A stretch of DNA of 32,242 nucleotides. Source: DATLBY01 sp035526665. Lineage in GTDB: Bacteria; Acidobacteriota; Terriglobia; Bryobacterales; Bryobacteraceae. This document shows positions 7,455 through 15,436 of this stretch, piece after piece (within the stretch, counting starts at the first letter, position 1; every line of letters starts with the position of its first letter). The notes under the pieces are model-generated. The model was not told the origin of the DNA. It ran no database searches and saw only the letters and a program-made list of their open reading frames with translations. The position numbers and the translations under genes are program-made. The stretch covers positions 1 through 32,242 of the forward strand of contig DATLBY010000477.1 of assembly GCA_035526665.1 (NCBI GenBank), in the 5' to 3' direction.

Positions 7455-7715
7455 CTAAACCGCAGTGCCCCTTCTCAGCGTCAATCGGTAGATTGCGAGG
7501 AGAATAATGGAACCGAGCAGCGCCATAAAGAAGCCGGCACCCTCGTTTGGTCCATAAAAGCCCATGAGACGACCCACATAGCCGCCAAGGACCGCGCCCG
7601 CGATTCCTAGCAGTATCGTGATGATAAAACCTCCCGGGTCGCGTCCCGGCATCAGAAGCTTGGCGATCACTCCGACCACCAGCCCAAAGAGAACTAAACT
7701 AATGAACGAAAGCAT
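7455..7715 (-). CDS. GlsB/YeaQ/YmgE-family stress membrane protein
   Basis: An 86-residue protein with three hydrophobic segments: LSFISLVLFGLVVGVIAKLL, IITILLGIAGAVLGGYVG and FFMALLGSIILLAIYRL. The GRDPGGFIITILLGIAGA phrase is the signature of the transglycosylase-associated/GlsB family. Its members are small inner-membrane proteins induced by stress; the molecular function is unclear. TAAGGAG lies shortly before the ATG. It is the first gene of a minus-strand run that leads to YciE, the sigma factor and two envelope proteins. Confidence 0.94.
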   Translation of the reverse strand: MLSFISLVLFGLVVGVIAKLLMPGRDPGGFIITILLGIAGAVLGGYVGRLMGFYGPNEGAGFFMALLGSIILLAIYRLTLRRGTAV

Positions 7716-8049
7716 TTATAGCTCCTTAATGAATTCCTGGCGTCAAGCACGTAATCTTTGCCCCCAGGTAGCGTCTGTATTGGATAACCGCTCCGCGCAC
7801 GGTTACTCTAGGGCAATTTTGCTTCCACCGTGGATAACATAGACACGGGCGTCCGAGGATTGCTCCTACCCTGAGCAAACGGAATGACTTACACCTACGC
7901 TACCCGGGGGTTGCTCAATCCTTTAGCCGTGACTAACGTCTTGAGAACAAAGCAACTATTGCGGCGAATCGTAAAAACTTCCACATTGGGTTGGTGCGCC
8001 GCCGGTCCCGCATTTGCGGAAGCTGCCCGACATTCGCTAATTTGGTACC
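7716..8049. other. Intergenic region between the GlsB-type gene and tRNA-Ser
   Basis: These 334 bases hold no convincing gene. The region must carry the promoter of the minus-strand GlsB-YciE-sigma run and that of tRNA-Ser, but I see no strong -35/-10 pair. An 8-base word, TGGATAAC, occurs at 7781-7788 and again at 7831-7838, exactly 50 bases apart. Confidence 0.5.
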
Positions 8050-8139
8050 GGAGGAATGGGTGAGTGGTTGAAACCGGCGGTCTTGAAAACCGTTGACGGG
8101 GAAACTCGTCCGGGGGTTCGAATCCCTCTTCCTCCGCCA
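8050..8139 (+). tRNA. tRNA-Ser (anticodon TGA)
   Basis: A 90-base serine tRNA with encoded CCA. The 7-bp acceptor stem pairs GGAGGAA (8050-8056) with TTCCTCC (8129-8135), then discriminator G and CCA. The anticodon loop CTTGAAA is closed by a CGGT/ACCG stem, with TGA at 8084-8086. A long variable arm and a GTTCGAATC T-arm complete the class II shape. Its 3' end is duplicated 2.7 kb downstream, marking it as the integration site of the restriction-modification island. Confidence 0.97.
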
Positions 8140-8141
8140 TT
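8119..8141 (+). repeat. Left attachment-site repeat (tRNA-Ser 3' end)
   Basis: The first copy of the 23-base direct repeat runs from the T-arm of tRNA-Ser, through the acceptor strand and CCA, to two T residues. The next base upstream and the next base downstream differ from those of the second copy, so 23 bases is the full extent of identity. Confidence 0.9.
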
Positions 8142-8467
8142 TTATTCTATTTTAGAATCAGCAACATACGCGTAATAGAACTTACACAGTCACGCACAGC
8201 TGGCGACACATTAGAGGAAATCGTTGTGTTGATTAGCTGTCAGGTTGACAAATCGGTTCCTTCTTCGACCCGTCGCGGCAACAGTGGCGGTCGGGACGGC
8301 CGACGGCGTGTGGCGATCCGAGGGTCCCCGGTGACGGGTTGCAGTTATCCGAATGCCCGATGGGAGCGAGACGAACTTCACTCGGATCACATTATGCCCT
8401 GGTTGCGGTCTCTGCAATCGGGAACGAAAATATTTCAAAGACGTTCGGTTGAGGCGTAGGTCTGGCC
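8142..8467. other. Non-coding left end of the R-M island
   Basis: These 326 bases lie between the tRNA and vsr. No open frame here resembles a protein. Right after the repeat there is an AT-rich inverted repeat, ATTCTA-TTT-TAGAAT (8144-8158), which could be a weak tRNA terminator or a recombinase site. TTGACA is found at 8245-8250 but lacks a matching -10 box. The region probably holds the R-M promoter. Confidence 0.45.
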
Positions 8468-8881
8468 ATGGACACACTCTCACCTCAAGAACGTAGCGAA
8501 CGCATGGGCCGGGTCAAGGGGAAAAACACCCAACCGGAAATGGCTATTCGACGACTTGTGTACGGACTTGGTTTTCGGTATCGCCTTCACGCTGGCAAAT
8601 TGCCGGGGAAGCCGGATCTGGTGTTTGCCCGGTTGAAGCGCGTGATCTTCGTCCATGGTTGCTTCTGGCATCGGCACTCCGGTTGTTCGCTGTGCCGAAT
8701 GCCGAAGTCCCGTTTGGAATTTTGGGAGCCGAAACTGGAAGAGAATCGAAAACGTGATTCACGAAATCAACGGAAGCTCCGAAAAGATGGATGGCGGCTT
8801 CTGGTCGTCTGGGAGTGCCAATTGGCCGATCAAGAAAAGCTCAAGCGTCGGATACTAGAGTTCTTGGATTCAAACCGATGA
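8468..8881 (+). CDS. vsr: Very short patch repair endonuclease Vsr
   Basis: Vsr nicks DNA beside T:G mismatches that arise when 5-methylcytosine deaminates, protecting methylated sites from mutation. This protein has 137 residues, the usual length. The catalytic Asp50 lies in GKPDLVF (Asp51 in E. coli). The HGCFWHRH segment (residues 63-70), with Cys65 and His70, and the later Cys73 and Cys117 in VVWEC supply the structural zinc ligands. The N-terminal SERMGRVKGKNTQPE and the FWEPKLEENRKRD helix also match the family. Its stop overlaps the ATG of the methyltransferase (ATGA at 8878-8881), showing translational coupling. Its job here is probably to repair deamination at this system's own target. 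Confidence 0.96.
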   Translation: MDTLSPQERSERMGRVKGKNTQPEMAIRRLVYGLGFRYRLHAGKLPGKPDLVFARLKRVIFVHGCFWHRHSGCSLCRMPKSRLEFWEPKLEENRKRDSRNQRKLRKDGWRLLVVWECQLADQEKLKRRILEFLDSNR

Positions 8882-10086
8882 CTTCCGTTGAACTGTTCGC
8901 TGGAGTTGGGGGCCTTGCCCTTGGCGTCTCCAATGCCGGATTTCAGCACAAAGCCGTTATCGAGATAGACGCCGATGCGTGCGAGACGATCAGGGAGAAT
9001 CAGCGTCGAAAAGTTAAGCCGCTCGTTGAATGGCCTCTCCATCAGGAGGATGTTCGGGTATTCGACTTTGGCGCGGTTGGCGAAGGCACCGATCTTCTGG
9101 CCGCTGGCGTCCCGTGTCAGCCATGGTCGCTTGGAGGGAAGCATCGGGGCTACCAAGATGAACGCAACCTTTTTCCCGACACCGTTGCGGCTATTCGCAT
9201 TCTGCGGCCGAAGGCAGTCCTGATTGAAAATGTGAAGGGTCTCTTGCGGCAGTCCTTCGCCAAATACTTCGAGTACATCACGCTGATGGTGCGCCACCCG
9301 GAAGTGACACGGAAGACCGGGGAATCTTGGATGGATCACTTGTCGAAGCTCGAAAGGCACCACACGTCCGGGCGGGAACGGGGCTTGGAATACAAGGTGC
9401 TGTTCCAACTTCTGAATGCTGCCCATTATGGAGTGCCGCAACGGAGGGAACGGGTGTTCATCGTCGCCTTCCGATCAGATCTCAGCGTGGAATGGTCCTT
9501 TCCGGCTCCCACGCATTCACAGGATGCACTTCTAGCCGATCAGTGGGTGACGGGAGAGTATTGGGATCGGCACGAAATCAGCAAGAGAAACAAGCCGCCA
9601 GTGCCAGCCAAACTCCGGCCACGCCTTGACCGACTCGCCTCATTGCTTCCTCTTGATTCGCCATGGAAGACGGTGCGAGACGCCATCTCCGATTTGCCTG
9701 ACCCCGAAAAAAGCACTGATCGCATGGTTATGAATCACGTCCTACAGCCGGGTGCTAGACCCTATCCCGGCCATACGGGAAGCCCCCTGGACGAACCCGC
9801 CAAGACACTAAAGGCTGGCGATCATGGTGTGCCGGGTGGAGAGAATATGGTGCGCCTTCCGAACGGACGGGTTCGTTATTTTACCGTGCGGGAATCGGCA
9901 CGCATCCAAACGTTTCCGGATAGTTTTGTGTTCCACGGTTCGTGGACGGAAACAATGCGCCAATTGGGGAACGCGGTTCCGGTACAATTGTCGGAAGTGG
10001 TCGCTTCCGATATCAGACGGCATCTTAACCCAAAGGTGAAGCGTCCCGCTTCACCATGCGATCTGAACCCCCCTATAACCCACTAG
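8878..10086 (+). CDS. DNA (cytosine-5-)-methyltransferase of a type II R-M system
   Basis: A 402-residue m5C methyltransferase that transfers methyl from S-adenosylmethionine to cytosine in its target. Motifs appear in standard order: I (ELFAGVGGLALG, residues 5-16), IV with catalytic Cys80 in PCQPWS, VI with ENV at 117-119, VIII QRRER at 188-192, then the target-recognition region, IX (RESARIQTFPDSF) and X (RQLGNAVP). I chose the ATG at 8878, which overlaps the vsr stop, because motif I begins five residues in; an open extension to 8791 lies within vsr and lacks support. The endonuclease partner suggests CCGCGG as target. It overlaps the endonuclease gene by 31 bases. Confidence 0.97.
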   Translation: MTSVELFAGVGGLALGVSNAGFQHKAVIEIDADACETIRENQRRKVKPLVEWPLHQEDVRVFDFGAVGEGTDLLAAGVPCQPWSLGGKHRGYQDERNLFPDTVAAIRILRPKAVLIENVKGLLRQSFAKYFEYITLMVRHPEVTRKTGESWMDHLSKLERHHTSGRERGLEYKVLFQLLNAAHYGVPQRRERVFIVAFRSDLSVEWSFPAPTHSQDALLADQWVTGEYWDRHEISKRNKPPVPAKLRPRLDRLASLLPLDSPWKTVRDAISDLPDPEKSTDRMVMNHVLQPGARPYPGHTGSPLDEPAKTLKAGDHGVPGGENMVRLPNGRVRYFTVRESARIQTFPDSFVFHGSWTETMRQLGNAVPVQLSEVVASDIRRHLNPKVKRPASPCDLNPPITH

Positions 10087-10673
10087 ACAAGCGCAACCTT
10101 GGCGTCAGCGTTGCGGACGCTCTTCTCGCCAAAGCCCTTGGACCACTCCCGCCCGAAGAACCGTTCATCGGAGCGGGAGTGTACGCAATCTACTACGCTG
10201 GTGGTTTCCCGGGTTATAAATCAATCTCGCTGAAATCGAAGCCCCAACGTGAGACGCCGATCTACGTTGGAAAAGCTGTTCCCGCTGGTGCTCGAAAGGG
10301 CGGTTTCGGACTGGACGTTGCGCCGGGAACTGTCTTGTACAATCGCTTGGCCGAACACGCCGATTCGATCCGCCAAGTAAAAAATCTTGAAATTGCTGAT
10401 TTTCTCTGCCGTTACCTTGTGGTCGATGACATCTGGATTCCTCTCGGTGAATCCTTATTGATCCAGACCTTTTCACCAGTGTGGAATCGGCTGATTGATG
10501 GCTTCGGAAATCATGATCCGGGCAAGGGCCGCCATCAGGGACAGATGCCATCATGGGACGTCTTGCATCCCGGGCGGGGTTGGGCTGGAAGACTCCAGCC
10601 CAATAAGCGGTTGGCCGACGAACTCCTTGCGGTAATCGGTGACTTCTTCAGGAGTCAGCCCAAATCCAAGTAG
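10056..10673 (+). CDS. Eco29kI-family GIY-YIG type II restriction endonuclease
   Basis: A 205-residue protein that matches the Eco29kI family, whose founder cuts CCGCGG. The GIY-YIG active-site residues can be placed in order: Tyr43 (GVYAIYY), Tyr70 (IYVGK), Arg97 and His101 (NRLAEHA), Glu132 (IPLGESLLI) and Asn144 (PVWN). These correspond to Tyr49, Tyr76, Arg104, His108, Glu142 and Asn154 of Eco29kI. The NPLDKRNLGVSVADALL opening and DGFGNHDPGKGR are also family features. The start overlaps the methyltransferase end by 31 bases, so the enzyme is made after or with its protecting methylase. All catalytic positions are intact, which suggests an active enzyme. Confidence 0.93.
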   Translation: MRSEPPYNPLDKRNLGVSVADALLAKALGPLPPEEPFIGAGVYAIYYAGGFPGYKSISLKSKPQRETPIYVGKAVPAGARKGGFGLDVAPGTVLYNRLAEHADSIRQVKNLEIADFLCRYLVVDDIWIPLGESLLIQTFSPVWNRLIDGFGNHDPGKGRHQGQMPSWDVLHPGRGWAGRLQPNKRLADELLAVIGDFFRSQPKSK

Positions 10674-10819
10674 AGACGGTTTCCACTAGGCTTTATTCCT
10701 AGGCGGCCCAATTCTGGAAAGCGAATCGGGAGTAGGGATTCCATCTTGTTCTGCTGGTGTGAAACATTGGACCTCTTACAAGTCAAGAACTTGAGTCTTA
10801 TCAGGACCTACAAGGTGAA

Positions 10820-10842
10820 CGAATCCCTCTTCCTCCGCCATT
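10820..10842 (+). repeat. Right attachment-site repeat (copy of the tRNA-Ser 3' end)
   Basis: An exact 23-base copy of bases 8119-8141, with no tRNA body before it. It lies 146 bases after the endonuclease stop and 38 bases before the end of the convergent ceramidase-like gene. It marks the right junction of the island; the sequence beyond it is probably the original downstream flank of the tRNA. Confidence 0.9.
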
Positions 10843-10880
10843 CACGCCCACTCTTGATATGGCGCTGGGTGGCGTCGTAA

Positions 10881-12347
10881 TTACGCCAGCTTCGCCAATT
10901 GGCGTACCGCAGAGGCGACCATTTTAGGCGCCGCCATCACTTCCAAATAACTCGATTTCGCCCGCCATGTCTCATATCCGCCGTTCCCATGCGCCTCGGG
11001 CGTAGGGATATAGCCGCGGTAGTCGTTGGCGAGCTCAATGAGCATTGCCGGCTTAAAAGGGCTTTTTGCTTTAACTTCCAGACCCAGTTCGGCGAAAGCT
11101 TCGCCGGGAAACGTGGCAATCCCCATCGAGCCGATCCGCAAAGCCTGTACGATCGTCTGGATCGATTTCGGATACTCGGCGAGATAGATGGTCTCCCGCG
11201 CGTAAATGTCACGGCGGTCCGTGAGTTGGGCGTTCGACCCGGCACTCCAGCCCTTGGCGGCCAGAATTTTGCGCGCCTCGGCGACGTCTTCTCGACTCGG
11301 AAGCCGGACAGCAAACTCAAGCTCGTCCTGACTCGCTCCCAGTTCCGCCCAATCCTGAAAATGGATGCCCCGCCAGGTTCGATAGGATTCCGCGGCAAGC
11401 ACTCCCGCAACCGACTCCATCCTCACGTACGGAGGTGAGGCTTTTTGGGCGGCCCTGTGGTCTAGCGAGACATCGTGTCCGGAACAGGCGTTGGTGAGAA
11501 TGGCAACGAAGGGCGGGAATCCTGAATTCGGCTGGATGCCGGCCAGCCGGGCCATCGAATCCGCCCAATAGGCAAAATAGTCCGCTGAGATATGCGCTTT
11601 GCCAACCCCGCCGACGTAATGCAGGGCATAGTTCCCAATCACGCAGATAGGCCGCCCCTGCCGGGATTCGACCGCGATGATGCCGACATCTGGATCTACC
11701 GGCCCTTCCGGCCCGAGGATGTCCGGGCTTCCCGCCGGGGGGTTCATTTGCACTCGCTCGGTGGTGTTGCCGAACGGATTTGGCGGGATACTGCCGGGCT
11801 TCATGAAATAACGGCGGCAGAACAGCAACCGCTCCTCGCGCCCAACGCCCCAGCCGATGCGCGCCGGCTCCAAGCGTTGTACGGCGATCCGTACGCTGTC
11901 GGCAATCCGGGTTGTGAGCCACTCGACGTATTTCGGATCGGGTTCGCTCTGGAACAGGTGGGTAGCGGCCGGCGCACTATGGGTGTGCGTGGCTGAGATC
12001 AGCACGTTCGCCGGTGGAATCCCCGTGTGATCTTGAATCAGCCGCTTAGCTCGCGCGATGATATCGCCCGGCACCATGCAGGAGTCGACCACCGCGAATG
12101 CCAGCCGCATACGGTCGTTGTCAAGAACCAGACTCTTGACGTGAAGCTCATCGTGAACCTCAGCGGCTGGAGCATACGTCATGTTGCCGGCGATTGGGGC
12201 GCCAAGCGTTGGCGTGATATTGACCGTGGCGGCGCCGGCATAGAACTTCCGATCGGCCGTTGCCTGCGGCTTCAAAGGCGCCAAGGCGCTCGCGGCCAAA
12301 AAGTCCCGGCGGCTGTAACCTGTGCTCTGACTCAAGCGCGACGTCAT
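10881..12347 (-). CDS. Neutral/alkaline ceramidase-like protein, Tat-exported
   Basis: A 488-residue protein with a twin-arginine signal near the start (YSRRDFLAASALAPL). The body matches the N-terminal domain of neutral/alkaline non-lysosomal ceramidases: AGAATVNITPTLGAPIAGNM, VLISATHTHSAPAATH with the metal-binding His-rich loop, and a late GEAFAELGLEVK segment. True ceramidases hydrolyse the amide bond of ceramide and carry an extra C-terminal domain, which is missing here, as in many planctomycete and acidobacterial relatives. The substrate is therefore uncertain. It is single, convergent with the island, and preceded by a 188-base gap in which I see no gene. Confidence 0.88.
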   Translation of the reverse strand: MTSRLSQSTGYSRRDFLAASALAPLKPQATADRKFYAGAATVNITPTLGAPIAGNMTYAPAAEVHDELHVKSLVLDNDRMRLAFAVVDSCMVPGDIIARAKRLIQDHTGIPPANVLISATHTHSAPAATHLFQSEPDPKYVEWLTTRIADSVRIAVQRLEPARIGWGVGREERLLFCRRYFMKPGSIPPNPFGNTTERVQMNPPAGSPDILGPEGPVDPDVGIIAVESRQGRPICVIGNYALHYVGGVGKAHISADYFAYWADSMARLAGIQPNSGFPPFVAILTNACSGHDVSLDHRAAQKASPPYVRMESVAGVLAAESYRTWRGIHFQDWAELGASQDELEFAVRLPSREDVAEARKILAAKGWSAGSNAQLTDRRDIYARETIYLAEYPKSIQTIVQALRIGSMGIATFPGEAFAELGLEVKAKSPFKPAMLIELANDYRGYIPTPEAHGNGGYETWRAKSSYLEVMAAPKMVASAVRQLAKLA

Positions 12348-12535
12348 TCCGGTCTCCGGCGCGGTGAAGTGTAGTTCACGTCAAAGGTGATCATGGAACC
12401 GGCGTTGACCTCGAATTGCAAGCCATTGTAGTTGCTCCTGCCTTCCGACTGTGCCATCGTAACATCGAAAAACGCGGAAAAGGCCGTCTGGCCTGCGCGG
12501 ATGGAAGATGGCTCGCCCGCGGCTTTGCCCGCCGA

Positions 12536-15436
12536 TCACGTCTTTGGCTGGCGCTTTGCGGGCGCGCGTTTAAGCGCGGATTTGAGAGCGGCCTTTTTAG
12601 CCGCGGGCTTCTTGCGTTGCACACCCAGGGCCCGCTCCAGCATGCTCTCCAACAACTTCTTCTCCGGGGGCGTCATCGTGCGGTTAAAGTTGTCAGGTCG
12701 CCGGGCGAGAAGAGCGTCCAGTTCGGCCAGCCACTCCAGTGAACCCCGAGCGGCGTGGCCCTCCATCTGTCGAACCAATTCGATGGCGGCGGCAAAATCC
12801 GGAACGGACCGGTAACACTTCAACGCCTTCTCGCGATTGTCCAATTCCAGGTAGACCATGGCGGCCTTGGCGAATTGGCCACTCTCTTCGTAACATTCGG
12901 CAACCAGCTTCGGCCTGGCTTCCGGCAGGCTCTCCAAAATTGCAAGAGCCTGAGTGTACCGCCGGTTCTTCATCAGAATCTGCACGGCGCGCTGTGCCAG
13001 GCGATCCTTTCGCGCCTGAGCATCGGGCAGACCGAGCGCGTCGAAAAACGGCGGCAGCAGCCTTTGCGCAAGCAGTGGATTATCGCCGGCCTCAAGATTG
13101 CGGTCCAATTCATCCAGCCATCCCTTGGCGTGGGGCGTAATCTCGAGCGTGAGCCAAGCCGGCAGTTCTTCGCGCGCTTCGCCCACCAATTGAATTGCCG
13201 TGGCGATCTTGTTCAGACGCTCCGCTCCATGTCCCTCTTCCGCCGCGCCGATCGCCTGCATGGCATTGGCGAGAAGAAACTTTCCTCCGCTTTGGGATGC
13301 ATGAGCCGCCTGCTGGTACAGATCCGGCCGTCCCAGCTCCGGCGATAAGGGTCTTTTGCGAAATGCCAGTTGAAAACAGACCTCGGCGAGTGTCATGTGC
13401 GCGGTTTGGCGTGCCGCCCGGTCAGTGACCGCAGCAACATCGCCCGGCAGCCCGAGCAGCGTCACGGCCTGGTGGGCCCGCGACCATGCCAGGTCTGGTT
13501 TCACGGAAACAAGCTGGCGAGCATCCCTCTGGCAGCGTTGTATGCGCTCCTCCGGTTCCAACTCTTCTTCATCCAGACACGTCAGCAGCGCCTCCACAGT
13601 GATAGGAGGAAGAGCAATTTCCCCGGGAGGGTGGAGTAACCGGCTCACCTCTTTGACCGTTTCGACGTCAGGCGATGCGTCCAGCCAGAGCAGGCGCTCC
13701 GTAGGACGCGAAAGCGCCACGCGAAGCTGGTCGATCGCCAACCGCTTGGCAAGTGAAGCGGCCGCGGCCGGAGTCCGCTGATCCACGATGCGGCGCAGCA
13801 GTGAACCCCCATTGACTACGCAGACCGATTGAAAGTCAAGCCCCTTGGCCTCGGCCGGAGACAGGACGAAAGGCAGTGCTTCGGCTGGCAGATTCGTCTT
13901 ATCGAAGGCAATTAACGCGAGCCCTTCGCGCCGCGAGAGTTCCAATAGAAGCGATGAGAGCCCGGAGGACGGAAGAGTCGCATATAGGACCTGATCCGGC
14001 GAGTCATCGTCGATTTCGGCATAGCCCGTCCCGGATGGCCGGTCCTGTTTGTGGAGATAATCGTAGAAATCCCAGGCGCGGTTCACGAGGTCGGCGATGC
14101 GCCTGGGGCTCCGCAGATTTACGGAAAGTTTGAACTCCTGCGGCTGACCGACGGAGGTGTGGAGCATGTCGTTCATCCATGCCCATTCGAAGTCGGTGGC
14201 GCGCACGGTCTGCGCTTCATCACCGGCCACTAATAACGGCGTGGGCCGGCTCCCGGCGTTGAGACGGCGGGCGAGAGCCGAAACAACAAAAGCTTCTAGC
14301 GGTGTGAGGTCCTGCACTTCGTCCACTGCGATGCAGCCGTAGCTCAAGAAAACCGGCTCAATCTTGGCTCCTCCAGCGCTGGCTTGAGCAACCACCTGGG
14401 CGGCCCGCCATGCCAGAGCCAGTTCAGGGAAGTATCGATCCGCCAAAGGCGCTTCCGCGGTGCGCTCCAACCGTCGCGCGGTGTCGATGACTACCTCGGC
14501 AGCTGGGCCGAGATAGCGCGTGCGTTGCGCGCGGTAGGCGGCGTCCGGAAGCCGCATCCGTTCCGCTTTCGGGAACCTTCCGGACTGCTCCGGGACCGCG
14601 GCGCCCACCAGATGGGCATGCATCTCGTCATAAAGCTCGTCGAGGTGATTCGACCAGGGGCCGAGCGAGCGTTGGAAGTTCTGAAGATCCCGCCGGAACT
14701 GTACTCTTGCCGCTCTCGGATCGTTCGAACTTCCTCGCCAGCCGCTCAATTCACGCAGGAATTCGGGGTACGTCATCACCGTGAACGTTCGCGCATTGGA
14801 ACAGAAGCGGTCAAAATAATCGCGGGCCAAGGCAGCCAAATCCAGGGAAAACGTCAGGTACAACGTGCGTTCGGCCTGCGCAGCATCGGCGGCGTGCAGC
14901 AGCGCCGTGGTTTTGCCCGACCCCGGGTGACCTTTTAGAACTCTGGCCAAGGCCCGGCCGCGGGCAAATCGCAGTTGCGATGGAGTCCACGGTTCCGGCG
15001 CATACTCGCTGCCGCGCATATCCGGAACGCTCATCGGCAGGTAGTCAGTGGTCAGATTGCCGGGCGCCAGGTGCGCGTGATCGTCATGGTGACGGATGTC
15101 ACGCAGGAAAACCGCGTCGCCTTCAGCCTGTTCGAAGGAAGACTCCGGCTTGAGAGGCGCGGCACCCGCGGGAGCCCACCAGGCATAGAAATGCGATCCC
15201 GAACTACCACCCAACCGGGAACGCCGCCATCCTCGATTGATTCCACTGGTTCCTTTATAGTGCAGCCGGGCGATGTCCACGGCCATTTTTTGCATCAGTA
15301 GCGCGGTTCGTTTGCCAACTGGCTCCGTCCGCCGGGAGGCTAGTTTATTGAGGAACTCCTGGTGGCAGTACACTGTCCGTGCGGGCCGCGCTGTGCGGAA
15401 ATCGCGGTCAAAGAGAGGAGACTGTTCCAAGCGCAT
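12536..15436 (-). CDS. SF1 (UvrD/Rep-like) helicase with RelE-like N-terminus
   Basis: About 966 residues. Residues about 18-126 resemble a RelE/ParE-type toxin fold (ARTVYCHQEFLNKLASRR near the start, then FLRDIRHHDDHAHLAPG), an arrangement known from some bacterial helicase-like proteins. The helicase core follows: Walker A GHPGSGKTT (about 169-177), motif II VDEVQD (371-376), motif III GDEAQ (405-409), LSVNLRSPRRI, EAKGLDF and motif VI QLRVALSRPTERL (570-582). Residues about 640-930 are helical and TPR-like, and the tail is Lys/Ala-rich. It should be an ATP-dependent DNA or RNA helicase; the substrate is unknown. No ribosome site precedes the ATG at 15436, and an in-frame GTG lies at 15508, so the start is uncertain. 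Confidence 0.85.
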   Translation of the reverse strand: MRLEQSPLFDRDFRTARPARTVYCHQEFLNKLASRRTEPVGKRTALLMQKMAVDIARLHYKGTSGINRGWRRSRLGGSSGSHFYAWWAPAGAAPLKPESSFEQAEGDAVFLRDIRHHDDHAHLAPGNLTTDYLPMSVPDMRGSEYAPEPWTPSQLRFARGRALARVLKGHPGSGKTTALLHAADAAQAERTLYLTFSLDLAALARDYFDRFCSNARTFTVMTYPEFLRELSGWRGSSNDPRAARVQFRRDLQNFQRSLGPWSNHLDELYDEMHAHLVGAAVPEQSGRFPKAERMRLPDAAYRAQRTRYLGPAAEVVIDTARRLERTAEAPLADRYFPELALAWRAAQVVAQASAGGAKIEPVFLSYGCIAVDEVQDLTPLEAFVVSALARRLNAGSRPTPLLVAGDEAQTVRATDFEWAWMNDMLHTSVGQPQEFKLSVNLRSPRRIADLVNRAWDFYDYLHKQDRPSGTGYAEIDDDSPDQVLYATLPSSGLSSLLLELSRREGLALIAFDKTNLPAEALPFVLSPAEAKGLDFQSVCVVNGGSLLRRIVDQRTPAAAASLAKRLAIDQLRVALSRPTERLLWLDASPDVETVKEVSRLLHPPGEIALPPITVEALLTCLDEEELEPEERIQRCQRDARQLVSVKPDLAWSRAHQAVTLLGLPGDVAAVTDRAARQTAHMTLAEVCFQLAFRKRPLSPELGRPDLYQQAAHASQSGGKFLLANAMQAIGAAEEGHGAERLNKIATAIQLVGEAREELPAWLTLEITPHAKGWLDELDRNLEAGDNPLLAQRLLPPFFDALGLPDAQARKDRLAQRAVQILMKNRRYTQALAILESLPEARPKLVAECYEESGQFAKAAMVYLELDNREKALKCYRSVPDFAAAIELVRQMEGHAARGSLEWLAELDALLARRPDNFNRTMTPPEKKLLESMLERALGVQRKKPAAKKAALKSALKRAPAKRQPKT

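Larger units (their letters stand above)
8119..10842 (+). mobile_element. Minimal tRNA-Ser-integrated restriction-modification island
   Basis: The element is bounded by an exact 23-base direct repeat (8119-8141 and 10820-10842) that is the 3' end of tRNA-Ser plus two bases. Between the copies are 2.7 kb holding only vsr, a C5-cytosine methyltransferase and an Eco29kI-family endonuclease, all on the plus strand. Base composition looks lower in GC than in the neighbours (for example, 28 of 60 G/C in bases 8521-8580). No integrase, excisionase or replication gene is present. This is the arrangement left by site-specific recombination at a tRNA 3' end, by an enzyme supplied in trans or since lost. 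Confidence 0.85.

Noticed and set aside
7781..7838. Two TGGATAAC words 50 bases apart, close to the DnaA-box core
   Set aside because: Only two imperfect boxes, no AT-rich unwinding element and no dnaA/dnaN/gyrB neighbours, so not an origin.
8211..8483. Open frames on both strands in the left end of the R-M island
   Set aside because: The translations are Arg/Ser/Pro-rich and resemble no family, including integrases or controller proteins.
10686..10702. Small CTAGG/CCTAG inverted repeat after the endonuclease gene
   Set aside because: Only 5 bp with a 7-base loop and no T run; too weak to call a terminator.
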